A stretch of 64,000 bases of DNA from contig NC_072798.1 in NCBI RefSeq assembly GCF_028583425.1, positions 11,286,501 through 11,350,500 of the forward strand. Direction: 5' to 3'. A program made the position numbers and the translations under genes. Each line of letters begins with the position of its first letter. Within the stretch, counting starts at the first letter, position 1. The notes under the pieces are model-generated. The model saw only the letters and a list, made by a program, of their open reading frames with translations, was not told the DNA's origin and did not search any database. Positions 9,941 through 20,699 of this stretch are shown here, piece after piece. The stretch is from Eublepharis macularius. Lineage: Eukaryota; Chordata; Lepidosauria; Squamata; Eublepharidae.

Positions 9941-10142
9941 GGCCGAATCCGCACGGATTACCTGAAACCGGAACGTTGCAGGACGTTGTGGAACATGCCG
10001 GCAAAAATGCGAAAGATCGCATTTTCTCGCGCGAATTTTGCGCAATGTCATGCAAAACTCACGCGAGAAAACGCAATCTTCCGCGTTTTTGCTGGCATGT
10101 TCCGCAACGTCCCGGCTTCAGGTAAGCCATGCAGAATCAGCC
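9941..10142. mobile_element. 202-bp palindromic MITE, CpG-rich
   Basis: Left GGCCGAATCCGCACGG and ACCTGAAACCGGAACG; the right end is the inverted counterpart (CCCGGCTTCAGGTAAGCC ... GAATCAGCC). The central part TTTTCTCGCGCGAATTTTGCG also folds on itself. A second copy is at 22466-22678. The flanking triplets (AAA and ATA) do not match cleanly, so the duplication is uncertain. Confidence 0.8.
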
Positions 10143-10451
10143 ATAGTAGTCCTTATATGTTCGAAGAACCTACATTCAAGCACAACATGAAAGGATGTAT
10201 AAATCCTATTAAGGCCACAAGGGCAAATTCTGTCAGTATTGCAAGGGGGTCCGCGAATCCATATGTGTACTGTTTTTTCATATTTATTTCCTGTCATTAT
10301 TATCATTATTATTTATTTATGTATCGTCTGCCTTTCTGACTGAGATCCAAGGCAGATTGTATTTTCTCAATCAATGGATACTAACGTGTGTGTGTGTTAT
10401 GTGACGTCAAGTCGCTTCTGATCTATGGCTCCCCTCTCCCCCCTCCTCTTC
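10143..10451. other. LINE tail remnants
   Basis: About 10296-10365 is the minus-strand 3' end of the LINE family at 10575-10985 (TCTGCCTTTCTGACTGAGA). About 10400-10430 (GTCAAGTCGCTTCTGA) resembles the minus-strand 3' end of the LINE whose ORF remnants are at 10986 and 43990. A (TG)n run lies between them. Confidence 0.5.
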
Positions 10452-10566
10452 TGTATTTGACCAGTTTGTATCATGCATCTGACGAAGAGAACTTGATTCT
10501 CGAAAGCTTATGCTGAAATAAAATTGGTTAGTCTTAAAGGTGCTACTGGACTCTTTTTGATTTTGT
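10452..10566 (+). mobile_element. Penelope-like repeat with hammerhead-like core
   Basis: Reads GCATCTGACGAAGAGAACTT, then GATTCTCGAAAGCTTATGCT, then GGTTAGTCTTAAAGGTGCTA and ends GGACTCTTTTTGATTTTG. CTGACGA (10479-10485) and GAAA (10502-10505) flank a stem (GAGAA with TTCTC). AGC/GCT with a TTAT loop follows. These match conserved positions of the hammerhead ribozyme, known from Penelope-like elements. Only a single-orientation copy is present here. Confidence 0.65.
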
Positions 10567-10574
10567 ATGAATGA

Positions 10575-10985
10575 AAGACCTTCATAGCCTTTTTTCTCAG
10601 CTAAGACGGTGGTATTGTAGGAAAGGGATCTCAAATGTTTCGCTAATGAGTTAGAAACCATAGATTTTACCATTATGTTGCCTTACATATTATCTGTTGC
10701 TTTAAATATCCTACCAGTGGTTTATGTTGTTTAATTTCAGTCCTAGAATTGATTACGTTCTGTTTCAGCAATTCCTCAGCCCCATACTGGATCCTTGCTA
10801 ATACTATATCTTTGTGAACTTATATTCTTTTAACCCATGATGTTGTTTATGGAAATGTTCTTGACACTGTATGGAAATGCCTGCCCTTGTCCTTGCCACT
10901 GACTGTACTAATCTCACACTATGTAATCCACCTTGAGTCTTAGTGAGAAAGGCGGAATATAAATAACATAAATAAAATAAAATAA
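10575..10985 (+). mobile_element. LINE 3' end (CR1/L2-like)
   Basis: Shares long stretches with 45346-45872, for example CCTTACATATTATCTGTTGC and GTCCTAGAATTGATTACG. It ends GAGAAAGGCGGAATATAAAT and an (AAATA)n tail. This is the 3' untranslated part. No reverse transcriptase remains. Confidence 0.75.
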
Positions 10986-11335
10986 TAAAATAAATAAAAA
11001 TATCCTGTCGTTAACAGACCTCCAAAACATCCTATCATGAACAGACTTGCTTCTTTTATTGAGTCAAGCCATCTCATGCTGGGTCTTCCTCTTTTCCTAC
11101 TGCCTCCAACTTTTCCTAGCATTGTTGTTTTTTCCAGTGAGTCTCATCTTCTCATGATGTGACCAATGTATGATAGTTTCAGTTTTATCATTTTAGCTTC
11201 AAGGGAGAATTCAGGCTTGATTTGATCTAGAACCCACTTATTTGTCTTTTGGCTGTCCATGGTATCAGCAGAACTCTCCTCCAGCACCATATTCCAAATG
11301 AATCAATTTTCTTCCTGTCAGCTTTCTAATAGTCG
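10986..11335 (-). mobile_element. LINE ORF2 C-terminal remnant
   Basis: On the minus strand the peptide MLGKVGGSRKRGRPSMRWLD matches the C-terminal region also encoded at 44460-44530 (GRGRPT/S-type R-W-x-DSIKEA motif of RTE/R4-like LINE proteins). Upstream fragments (KADRKKIDSF-like, EFSLEAKM-like) sit in different frames, so it is a pseudogene piece with indels. Confidence 0.7.
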
Positions 11336-11351
11336 AATTAATACTAATGGA

Positions 11352-11460
11352 TACTAATAATAATAATTATCACATTCGATTTATATACCACCCTTCACGG
11401 CAACTTAATGCCTACTCAGAGCGGTTTACAAAGTGTCGTTATTATCCCCACAACAATAGT
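11352..11460 (-). mobile_element. SINE 3' half
   Basis: Plus-strand TTCGATTTATATACCACCCTT, then CTCAGAGCGGTTTACAAAGT and TTATCCCCACAACAATAG (read separately) are the complement of the Sauria-like SINE 3' region. The tRNA head is missing. Confidence 0.75.
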
Positions 11461-11594
11461 CAAATTAATATCCTGTGGGGATCCACAAAATGTTTTGATG
11501 TTAAAAAGACGTCCTCGTACCCAAAAAAGTTCAGAACCACTGGTGTAAAGCGTCTGAAACAGCAGCTTGGGCAACCTTGGGGAAAGGGCTCTGA

Positions 11595-11796
11595 GAGCCA
11601 AGCTGCAAGTGACATCTTGCACAGGTTGGACACTTGTCAGCTTCCCTCAAGTTTTGATGGGAAATGTAGGCGTCCTGGTTTTACAGCTTGGCTCTCCATT
11701 ACAGCTGCAAGACCAGGACGCCTACATTTCCCATCAAAACTTGAGGGAAGCTGACAAGTGTCCAACCTGTGTCAGGCATCACTTGTAGCTTGGCTC
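11595..11796 (+). mobile_element. 202-bp palindromic MITE, TGA duplication
   Basis: Ends GAGCCAAGCTGCAAGTGA and TCACTTGTAGCTTGGCTC. The inner arms (GCTTCCCTCAAGTTTTGATG and complement) pair almost perfectly around a loop of about 35 bp. TGA flanks it (11592-11594, 11797-11799). The loop contains another CAGCTTGGCTCTCC, an internal copy of the terminus. The copies at 35037 and 42976 have exactly the same length. Confidence 0.92.
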
Positions 11797-13015
11797 TGAG
11801 ACTCCTTTTCACACAGTGTGAGAAGGACCCTTAAGAAGTACTGTGTTAGTCCCGCTCTCTGGCATTTCACGAGAAAGATTTTTCACTTCTTTCTCTTTCT
11901 TTTAAGTAAAAGATTTAAAGATGTGTCAGCTTTTACTAAAGAATCCTGTTAAGAATGAGTCTTTCTTAGGCAAACATCACCCCTCCCCTCCAAGGCTGTT
12001 TGCAAGGATTTCTATTGTTCTAGTTATCCTGAGCGACACCTGAAAACACTTTGAATTCATTTATAAGCCACATAGTGTTGTTGTTGTTTTTAAAAGCAAT
12101 TGGTTTCAGCAGGCTTCATGAAAATGAGTTGGTTAAGATAGATGTATTTAATGGGCAATTAATAGTTAACTCTGAACATGCAAGTATCTTCACTTTAAGA
12201 TAGGGGTCCCATTCCCCTGGTGGGGGTGGGTGATCTCTTGCTCTCTGCCCCCATTGCCACTACTTCTCAAAATGGCAGCAAGAGAAAAAAAATTAACAAC
12301 CGTGCAGCATCACGTGCAGCATCACGTCATTTCTGGTAAAAATGGAAGTGAGGTAGCTCTAGGAACTAACAGAAACTCTATGGTTAAAGTATACTGAAAG
12401 TGATGTGATGTTGCAGACAATGTGGTGCCCTTCCCCCATATCCCTGCTCATAGCCCTCCCGCCAATAGCCAGAGACTGCCTGGCAAAGCTACTTTAAATG
12501 CATTTCAGTGCTTTCCGGAAGACATCAGCATCTGGACTGCCTTGTGGAATGTGACATATCATATGACGTACCGCTGAGGAAAGGATGAAGCCTAAGAAGC
12601 CTTCCTCTGACTTAAGTAGCTCTTCTGTTGGAGGAAGTCTCCTTACGCTGGAGGTAGGAATATGCTTTAACATATTTGGACATAGCAGATGTCCAAATAG
12701 GATTTAATTATGCTGCAGATCAGCTATCAATAATTCTACCCCTTCCATGTTGGTTTCTTGTGTCTTCATTTAGCGTTGCTTCCTGTATGTTTATGTATAT
12801 TAAGTTATGTACTCCGTTCTGTAAATTTGCAAACATTGAAACATTGTATTGAGGTTTTTTGCCCGGGACTAGGGGCTTGTGTATGATAAACATAAGTAGT
12901 TACACTGTTGCATTTGCATTTGTATGACGAACATTGATTGATACTGGGTATAGTGTTGTTGCAGGGATTATTGCTTTGGTTGTTATTCTCTACCTGTAAC
13001 TGCCCTTTGTATCGC
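11797..13015. other. single-copy sequence with one diverged repeat
   Basis: About 12208-12490 (GGGGTCCCATTCCCCTGGTG ... CATCACGTCATTTCTGG ... GACTGCCTGGCAA) is an eroded relative of the GC-rich hAT-like family. The rest, 11800-12200 and 12490-13015, shows nothing recognisable. Confidence 0.45.
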
Positions 13016-13225
13016 TAGCCTTCCAGTGGTGGCTGGAAATCTCCTGGAATTACAATAGATCTCCATGCCATAGAGATCAATTCCCCTGGAGAAAACGGCT
13101 GCTTTGGAGGGTGGATTCTATGGAATTATACCCCACTGAGGTCCCTCCCCTCTCCAAACCTTGCCCTCTCCAGGTTCCACCCCTAGAATATCCAGGAATT
13201 CCCCAACCTGAAGCTGACAGCCTTA
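13016..13225 (+). mobile_element. hAT-like MITE of the 'lung-fold' type A (about 210-230 bp)
   Basis: Type A element: CCAGTGGTGGCTGGAAATCT, GGAGAAAACGGCTGCTTTGG, then ATTATACCCCACTGAGGTCC and the end AAGCTGACAGCCTTA. The two ends are degraded inverted repeats. Flanking 8-mers do not match. 'Type A' is my own label for the family at 19568, 28299, 41683, 50438 and other positions. Confidence 0.75.
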
Positions 13226-13583
13226 ATGAGATATACAAAGCATAATACAGGAATACTTCATAAAATACTTCACACATGGCACATTTTTGGGCCATGCCTG
13301 TTATTTATTGTATTTAATTTAATTTTTATCCCACTCGCACTACAGGACTGATCTGAACAGGTCTGTGCCTATTCAAGAATTGAATTTCCAGTAGCCCTCT
13401 ACACACTATGTGTTCCTCTATGTGTTGGCTAAACTTGCAGGGAGAGACAGCAGGCCTGAGCACCCTGGAACACCCCTGCTGCCACGAGACCACTGGGTCA
13501 TCTGCACAGTACAAACGTGAGAAGGAAGTATCCTTCGCTGGGACCGTGGACACAGCTCTGAAAACATTTGGTTGTTCGTTGTT
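13226..13583. other. unassigned stretch
   Basis: Begins with AT-rich sequence and TATTTAATTTAATTTTTATC near 13312. The overlapping open frames on both strands at 13326-13608 have no recognisable domain. Confidence 0.4.
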
Positions 13584-13832
13584 AGAGCCAGTTTGGTGCA
13601 GTGGTTAAGAGCATGGGACTCTTATCTAGAGAGGCAGGTTTGATTCCCCACTCCTCCGCTTGAAACCAGCTGGGTGACCTTGGGTCAGTCACAGCTCTCT
13701 CAGAGCTCTCTCAGCCCCACCCACCTCACAGGGTGATTGTTTTGAGGATAATAATGACATACTTTGTGGACCTCTCTGAGTGGGCATTCAGTTGTCCTGA
13801 AGGTGTATAAATTGAATGTTGTTGTTATTGCC
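13584..13832 (+). mobile_element. Sauria-like tRNA SINE
   Basis: AGAGCCAGTTTGGTGCAGTG head, GGTTTGATTCCCCACTCCTC box B region, CTCTCAGAGCTCTCTCAG body and a tail AAATTGAATGTTGTTGTTAT. Nearly full length. Confidence 0.88.
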
Positions 13833-13984
13833 AGTCGTGGGGAGGAAGCATACACACAGACTTTCCATGCATAGGTGGCATGCTCACAATTCAACTATCG
13901 CACGGAGGTGTGGAGTTGGGCCAGCACACTCAGGCATGTTCTCTCTCTCTCCGCATTTTTTCAACATGCGGAGGGGCTGTGTGT

Positions 13985-14380
13985 TAGAGCTCCCAACCTC
14001 CAGGAGGGGGCTGGAGTTCTCTTGGAACTTCAACTATCTCCACATTACAGAGGTCAAATACCCTGGAGAAAATGGTTGCTTTGAAGGGTAACAATAACAA
14101 CAACATTCGATTTAAATAACACCCTTGAACTTAACACCCACTCAGAGTGGTTTACAAAGTATGTGAGGTGGGTGAGGTGGGTGGGACTAAGAGAGCTCTG
14201 AGAGAGCTGGGACTGACCCATGGTCACCCAGCTGGCTTCAAACAGAGGAGTGGGGAATCAAACCTGCCTCTCCAGATTAGAGCCTTCTGCTCTTAACCAC
14301 TACACCAAACGAGCTCAGTATGGCACTCCATTCCTGCTGAGTCCCCCCTCAAACTCCACCCTCTCCACTCTTCTTTGACA
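13985..14380 (+). mobile_element. type A element split by a SINE
   Basis: TCCCAACCTCCAGGAGG to TGGTTGCTTTGAAGG (13985-14088) is the left half. CTGAGTCCCCCCTCAAACTCC (interrupted) at about 14316-14380 is part of the right half. The SINE at 14089-14315 lies exactly between them. The far right end is lost. Confidence 0.75.
14089..14315 (-). mobile_element. Sauria-like SINE inside a type A element
   Basis: Starts with the (TTG)n tail on the minus strand (AACAATAACAACAACATTCG) and ends with the complement of the tRNA head (CCACTACACCAAACGAGCTC). It is younger than the element it interrupts. Confidence 0.85.
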
Positions 14381-14650
14381 TGCCTATGCATTGCACAGGG
14401 AATCATCATAGCTTGCAACCCCCTCCACCAGCCCCTTAAAGGGCTTCCTTCCTTTCCCCCCAGCCATACTGTATTGCAGCAGCGTGGCTTGATAGTGCAA
14501 TGCTTGCTTGCAAAGCAGAGGGAATGAGACGATTTGCTCTGCCATTTTGAAGGCGGAGCTTAGCTTCAACCCTAGGGTTGCCAGCCTCCAGGTGTTGGCT
14601 GGAGATCCCCCAGAATAGCAACTGATCTCCAGGCCACAGAGATCAATTCC

Positions 14651-15049
14651 AATTCCACTTCTTTGATTAATACTCATAGACAGACAGGACATAAGCAAAC
14701 AGGAAAAGAATATAATAATAATACAGAGAATGTGAAAACACAAGAATACCAATGTTTTACATTAGGAAACAATGCCATTAAATGCCACGGACACAATTTT
14801 TTCAACTGCAAAAGTCACATTTGGATCAGTATCTGCTAGGAGTTTAGCTACAACCTCTTGTTTTGCAACAGAACTCCATTTTTGGATATAAATTGTAATC
14901 CATTTGTTACAGGCTAAATTATATTTGTTGCAATCAATAAAAAAAATGCCAGATGGTGTCTACGTCTCCGGATTTACAATCACAAAGCCGCTCAGAGAAA
15001 GGCACTCCTAGGAACCTACCTGCTAGTTCCCCTAGAGAATAAAATTCTA
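14651..15049 (-). mobile_element. LINE 3' fragment with C-terminal knuckle
   Basis: On the minus strand the peptide LGVPFSERLCDCKSGDVDTI then WHFF matches the cysteine/histidine motif (C-x-C ... H) at the C-terminus of many LINE reverse transcriptases. The following 3' region ends near the (AAT)n segment at 14711-14722. Stops and indels remove any function. Confidence 0.65.
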
Positions 15050-15097
15050 TATTATTGAAATGGCTGCTTTGGAGACTGGACTTTATGGTGTTATAAA

Positions 15098-15921
15098 TAG
15101 ACATGGACATAAACAGAAAAAAACCCTGAACATGGTGTTGATTGTTCGTTGCCATCCATGAACAATGAACATTGACAAACATGATCCTGTTCATGAACAT
15201 GTTCGTTGTTCATGGGGGCCAGCAGGCTCTCCTCCAGCCATCAAGATCCCTACCACACCACTCCCAGAAACCCTACCTGAGCAGGCAGCAGGAAAGGTAC
15301 CAATAATAAATAATAGCTTGGCCCCAGAGCCTGGCAGCAGCCGTGGAACTTGAAGGGGTAGATTCCTACTGCACCACTCCCAGAAACCTGACCTGAGCAG
15401 GCAGCAGGAAAGGTACCAGTAATAAATAATAGCTTGGCCCAGAGCCTGGCAGCAGCCCTGGAACCTGAAGGGGTAGATCCCTATCCCACCACACACAAAG
15501 AAAATTCCAGCGCCAATGCACTCACCCTGTCTCTCTAACAGCAGCTGTCTCTCCCTGAAAGCCAGAGCTGAGAGCCCCCCTCCCCCCTGATCTTTTCCTC
15601 TTGTAACAAATTTGGAGCTCCAGTCCACACTTGGAAGGAAGACCTGCCTATCAAGCTAAATTGGGCTTAGATTGGGGTTTCCAGGACAACAGCAGGAGTT
15701 CTAACAGAGTTCTGACAATCCCTGCCTGAGTTGCCATGGGGATTGATTGCAGGTGCCAGACTGTCTGGCTTGACAAACAGCAACCAACAGTAATGAACGA
15801 GGCTCGCAATGACCACCTGCTTGTTTAGGATGGGACCTCACGAACAGCTTGTTCGTGAACAGCAGATTGAGCTTTTCATGGTTTTTTTTTTAGTTCATAT
15901 TGCAGTTCGTGCCTATCTCTA
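15098..15921 (-). mobile_element. 824-bp hAT-like element, TAGAGATGGGCA family
   Basis: Ends TAGACATGGACATAAAC and GTGCCTATCTCTA. Flanks GTTATAAA (15090-15097) and GTTATAAC (15922-15929) are an 8-bp duplication with one change. Subterminal regions are made of GAACA/GTTCA-rich inverted motifs. The interior has two copies of a unit of about 110 bp (ACCACTCCCAGAAACC ... AATAATAGCTTGGCCC). A 145-codon minus-strand open frame here recurs in the sister copies simply because they are repeats; it shows no transposase motif. Confidence 0.85.
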
Positions 15922-16021
15922 GTTATAACCTGCTGAGGTCCTTCCCTTTCCCAAATACTCCCATCCCCAGGTTCCTCCCCCAAATCTCAAGGAATTTCCC
16001 AACCCAGAGTTGGCAACTTTA

Positions 16022-16942
16022 TCATGTGTACAAGGTTAGGATGGAACTGGTTTGCATGGATGTGTGTACTGCATGGATGCAGAGAAAACAATCTATATTT
16101 AGGCCCTCTCAGATGTTCCCAGTAGGTTTACTACTTTTGCTAGCCCTGCTCCCTGAAACCACAATGAACGAGCATGAAGTTTAGCAGATGAAGATTTTCC
16201 TTGCCTGCAAAAGCGTAGGAAAAGCTTTGCTTTCTTAATTTGCTTTAAAAACATGGGAACAAGGCCAAATGAGGGCGGGGGGGAAACCAAGAACCCAGAG
16301 TTCTGCAGGATAGTAAACAAGGAAGAACAATCGCTCCACCCTTAAAAAATACTGCATCCCTCCACCCACTAACATCTGGAATGCAAGCTGGGTAGTTAAT
16401 TGAGGAGGAATGGTTACCTTGCTCTTAGAAGGTTCTAACAGTTTTAAACTTACGTGCAGCAGCAGTGGCTATTAAAGATGGTATGTTTTGACTGCGAACG
16501 AGTGATTAAACTGGACAGGATTTTATCACTCCAGCAGGCCAAGAAACAAGCTCCAAAGTTTCATCGTTGCTTTGCCAATGCTGAATAAAAAAAACAAAAA
16601 TTGGCTGGCCATCAGGAAAGGGAAAGCAGCTTTTGGAAGTACTGGAATGTATTTTTCAATTAGTCATTGCGTGGCTTAAAAGGACAGGCATTGCAGCGGT
16701 GGAGGGAGAGAGACAAAGGGTTGAGGACGTGGGAGGCGGAAAGCCAGCAGGGCAATGATGGTGGGAGATGAGCTTTTATCAGGTAGGAACAGGCCAGTCG
16801 GAAGATAATGCTCCAGTTAGATAAGCTTTGTTTCACCAAAGGTCCCTGAGGGAGAAAGAGGCCTCCCTGGTAAATAGAGACCTGCTTTGCTTCCGAAAGG
16901 CTTAATAGCTTTGCCTCAAACATCCCATCTCAATAGGAAGGC
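16022..16942. other. single-copy stretch, no gene seen
   Basis: No interspersed family recognised; short open frames only. A poly-G run occurs near 16276-16283. Confidence 0.45.
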
Positions 16943-17158
16943 CAGGCCTCCTGCTATGGGGGAGGCCTCCCACCTGGAAAACCTGGAAGTGACGTAGGGT
17001 AGCTTATGCGATCACCAGAAACGAAGCCATAGAGTTTCCATGGATTCCTAGAGCTACCCCACATTTGGTTTTTACTTGGAATGTAGCCAACATTGCTGCC
17101 TCCCCATTTCCCAGCACCCAACCCTCTTGCAAGTTGCCCGGCTCAAACCGGCCACCCT
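16943..17158. mobile_element. diverged GC-rich repeat with TGACGT motif
   Basis: AGGCCTCCTGCTATGGGGGA, then GGAAGTGACGTAGGG, CATAGAGTTTCCATGG and TTGCCCGGCTCAAACCGGCC. It resembles 12208-12490 and 5560-5750. Ends and duplications are not resolved. Confidence 0.5.
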
Positions 17159-17699
17159 ACTTCCCAAAGACCACTTTGGTATGGGTCTCATTGCATACCC
17201 TATCAACCTCCTCCTGTGATGTCTTGTGATCATCATAAGTTAGAATTTTTTTTCTTTTTTATGCTTTTGGCAAAGCACGCTAATGTGTGTCCTAAATGCT
17301 CTGGCTGACAACTCCTTGGGATCAATCTGCAGCCCCATGCAGACATCCCGTCCACAAGCGTACTCACCATGCAGAGAGGGAGAGCAAGCACTCGTACACT
17401 GCCCTTGCCCCCATCTTCCATGTGATCGCCGAATGGTCTGCACAGGGCAAGTGCATAGAGGCAGTGCGTCTCCCTGGGATCAGCAATCTTCCAAAAGCAG
17501 AACCGCTGATCACAGGGAGGAGCTGTACCCCTGAGCACTTCCTTCAGGCATTTACTCCCTGAAGATCACTCAACGATAGTGTAAAGGTAAGGGGTGGCAC
17601 CAGCACACTCATGCTGCTCTCCGTTCCTACTCAGCGAGTGCCCACATGGATGAGACATCTACACAGGACTTATCTATCCAGTACAGTTGTATTCTATCC
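17159..17699. other. single-copy stretch
   Basis: Overlapping open frames on both strands at 17233-17562 have balanced composition and no recognisable domain. The CTTTTTTTTC region near 17246 is low complexity. Confidence 0.4.
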
Positions 17700-17884
17700 A
17701 TACTCTGAGCTCAGAGTGGTGTAACTGGTTCTCCTTCTCCCGTTTTATCCTCACCACTCTGAGAGGTAGGCTAGCCTAAGTAAGTGTAACTGGCCTAAAG
17801 TTACTCAATCAGCAGTGGGGGGAACCGAACCCATATCTCCCAGTTCCAGTCCAGTTCTCTAACCACTATACTACACTGAGATAG
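17700..17884 (-). mobile_element. diverged tRNA-derived SINE
   Basis: Ends with AACCACTATACTACACTG, the complement of a SINE head, and contains TTTTATCCTCACCACTCTGA and AAAGTTACTCAATCAGC of the body. Confidence 0.7.
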
Positions 17885-17923
17885 AAACTGTGGATTATTC
17901 ATATGTTGCTGTCTCGACATGGT

Positions 17924-18313
17924 GAGTCTCTCTACACGAGACATCTTACACAAGGACACTCAAGTGTAGGGAGACGCAATGTTAGCCGGGAAGCCTAGTT
18001 TTAAAAGACAGAGCTAAAGGCCTCCCAGAAGGCTCTGTCAATTTCACCTCCACAGAGCCGGCAGAGATCACTCCTCAGAGGGTTTGTTAATTTCATCTTC
18101 ACCTCCCCAAAGGCTCTGTCAATTTCACCTGCCCTTTGGGGAGGCAAAGATGAAACTAACAACCCTCTGAGGAGCCATCTCTGCTGGCTCTGTGTAGAGA
18201 GGTGAAATTGACATAACTTTTGACTCTGTCTTTTTCAACTAGGCTTCCTGGCCAACGTTACGTCTCCTTACACTTGAGTGTCCTCGTATAAGATGTCTAG
18301 TGTAGGGAGACTC
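17924..18313. mobile_element. 390-bp inverted-repeat MITE (GAGTCTCTCTACAC type)
   Basis: The left end GAGTCTCTCTACACGAGACA and the right end GTCTAGTGTAGGGAGACTC are inverted. The interior (GCAATGTTAGCCGGGAAGC, AGAGGGTTTGTTAATTTC and inverse copies) is homologous to 3001-3374. The flanks read ATGGT and TTGGT, so the duplication is imperfect. Confidence 0.8.
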
Positions 18314-19059
18314 TTGGTAATAGGATTGGGGAGGTACACGATAGAAAACGTATGTGCCTGAGAGCTTTACCAGCGTTATATTTTGTATTGTATAGTGTGT
18401 TTGTGCCTGCACAGTGTTAACACGCACAATGTCCCGGTAGTCTTGCGAGAGAGATTTGTAGGATGTGTATAAAATTCCATGTCCTGCACTTGACCCATAA
18501 GGTTTACAACAAACATCTCTGGAACTTCTGACTACTCCCTCTCTACACAGCTGTCTAAACCAAGGATAACCATATGGACCGGCGAATCTCTCTTCCCCAC
18601 TTCCCCCCATTCCCTACTACTGTATGTAGGCGAGGTTTGGGGTTTTCTTTTTCTTTAATGCTTTTTACATATTGGAAGTTTTCCTACACCTTAGCAGTGG
18701 CCGCTGTTCTCTAATGTGGGCTGGTATCCTTCAAGCGGCAGAAGACCTTTCTCAACATGATGGCCAGTTGATCTGACTGTAGAAAATCTATGCCCTAATA
18801 TGTTCCAGATGCCTGCATGGTTTTTTTTGGCAAAAGGGGATCATAGGAAATGACCTCCCTTTAAAAAAGAGGTTTGGAAGCCTATAAGAAGAAATCACGA
18901 CACCAGACATCGTTTTAAGAGCAAGGAAATTTTCAGGGTGTCAGAAGAGGTGCTTGACTGGAGTCCTGTAGCACATTAAAGACCAATTAGATCTCCAGGG
19001 TCTTGAGTTTTTGAGAGCCAGAGCTCCTTTCCCAGGCACTCCTGTGGGTGAACGTTTCT
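18314..19059. other. single-copy stretch, no gene seen
   Basis: No repeat family recognised. The 123-codon minus-strand open frame at 18239-18610 starts inside the MITE and shows no domain. Confidence 0.4.
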
Positions 19060-19265
19060 GATTGGAGAAAGAAAACCTAAAATCCAGTCCTGTTGGGCTT
19101 CTAAAGGATAGCCATCTTCAAGTACTTGAAGGGCTGTCATATAGAGGATGGTAAGGAGTTGTTTTCCATTGTCCCATAAGGACCAACTAGTTGAAATTTA
19201 AAAAGAGTTTTTGGATAAACATTAGGAAGAACTTCCTGACGGTTTGAGCAGTCCGGCTGCTTGCA
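19060..19265 (+). mobile_element. CR1-like LINE 3' fragment
   Basis: Contains ATCTTCAAGTACTTGAAGGG, CATATAGAGGATGG and AAACATTAGGAAGAACTTCC, segments typical of amniote CR1 3' ends. The reverse-orientation counterpart is at 26494-27064. Confidence 0.75.
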
Positions 19266-19567
19266 TGCCATTCTCCTGCTTGCTCACTTGCACACACTCC
19301 AGCTCTTGTGCTCCTGGCACAGCACCTCCATAGAATAGCGTGCAGGTGATGCAAGCCATGCTCTTGATGGTCACAGCAGTGGCACTCCCAGCCACACACA
19401 CACCCAATGCTGTTGAGGAAAGGACATGCAGATGGCTTGTGAGCATGGGCAGGAAGGGAGATGTGAGCAGGGGTCCTGGTGGTGGGCAAAAGAGGGGAGG
19501 AGGACACTGGGTACTCTCTGCCCAGAACCCCTTAAAACCTGGAAGTGGGCTTGCCCTGTGGGGCAGA
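19266..19567. other. unassigned stretch
   Basis: A short (CA)n run near 19396-19405; nothing else recognised. Confidence 0.35.
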
Positions 19568-19787
19568 TAGGGTTACCAGCTCCAAGTTGGGAAATTCCTG
19601 GGATATTGGGGGGTGGAGCCTGGAGAGGGCGGGGTTTGGGGATTGGAGGGACCTTATTGGGGTATAACACTATAGAATCCACCCTCCAAAGCAGCCGCTT
19701 TCTCTGTTGGGAACTGATCTCTATGGCTGGGTGGTCAGTTGTAATTCCAGGATACCTTCAGCCACCACCCGGAGGCTGGCAACCCTA
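19568..19787 (-). mobile_element. type A hAT-like MITE (220 bp)
   Basis: TAGGGTTACCAGCTCCAAG to GGAGGCTGGCAACCCTA. Flanks GGGGCAGA (19560-19567) and GAGGCAGA (19788-19795) form an 8-bp duplication with one change. The body has GGGGTATAACACTATAGAAT and CCACCCTCCAAAGCAGCC. Confidence 0.88.
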
Positions 19788-19867
19788 GAGGCAGACTGAA
19801 AAAGGGTAACTAGCTCATGGTCACTTTGCGAGCTTTATGGCTGGGAAACTGATTTGAACCCAAGTCT

Positions 19868-20075
19868 CTCCCTACTGTAGCATAGAGGCTAAGTGATTGG
19901 GTTGCAATTCAGCACCCTGCTGGTTCGACTCCCACTGATGCCATGAGCTCTCAGCCCCAGCTCCCCAGCTGGAATGTGGGGATAATAATAACATGGACTT
20001 TGTTCACCACTCTGAGTGTGGCATTAGTTTGTCTGGAAGAGCAGTATATAAGTGCACTGTTGTTATTATCCTACC
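19868..20075 (+). mobile_element. diverged Sauria-like SINE
   Basis: The head near TGTAGCATAGAGGCTAAGTG, box B-like TGGTTCGACTCCC, then CACTCTGAGTGTGG and CAGTATATAAGTGC. The tail is (TTG)n-like. Confidence 0.7.
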
Positions 20076-20699
20076 CAGTGTGCACTGCTTAATACTGAGT
20101 CTGATAACCCCCGAAAGATATGATGATAACAACTGTTTGTTAGTTTATACGAGGTTAACTGTGTGTTACACAACTACTTTCAATTAGAGAGACATGGAAA
20201 GGGGATCTAATCCTTCAAAACACACACACACCCATACTCAGTTTTGTTTATTGCACACACACATTTAGTTTTGCTTATTACAACTGGGCTTCCCACACAA
20301 TTATTAACATTTCTTGCATGTTCTTCCAAGATTGCCGTCCTGAAGAGAGTTACACCCTTCTAAGTCCACGGACTTGAATGAAATTAGAAAGGTGTTACTC
20401 TGCTTAGGATAAAACCAGAGTCCAGAGGCACCTTTAGGGCTGACAAAATTTATTGCACTGTAAATCACGACAGCCCAAATATACAATTTACTTTTACAAC
20501 AGATAGGTATCCATGCTCTCTGTCACATCTGTTTTGGCCCTGGCTGCCTGCATTCTCAAAGGTCTCAGAGCTCGACTATGCTTTACAATTTCTTCAATGT
20601 TCAATTTAAAGGAGTCCCCCCCCCCTTCACAAATGTAGCCTATGGGATTGCTTTATTGTGGGAGCGAACTAAATGGGGAGAGAAAATGACATTTGAACC
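20076..20699. other. small repeat remnants
   Basis: Contains a (CA)n tract at 20219-20231, a short palindromic repeat at 20336-20413 (TCTAAGTCC ... TACTCTGCTTAGGAT) and a piece of a Penelope-like repeat at 20414-20475 (GAGTCCAGAGGCACCTTTAG). No gene seen. Confidence 0.5.

Larger units (their letters stand above)
14573..16021 (+). mobile_element. type A element broken twice (composite)
   Basis: Left end TAGGGTTGCCAGCCTCCAGG at 14573. The sequence runs to GATCAATTCC (14650), resumes as AATGGCTGCTTTGGAG near 15058-15097, and finishes with CCTGCTGAGGTCC ... GTTGGCAACTTTA at 15922-16021. The gaps hold a LINE fragment (14651-15049) and an 824-bp hAT-like element. The three pieces together give one normal-length type A copy. 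Confidence 0.85.
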
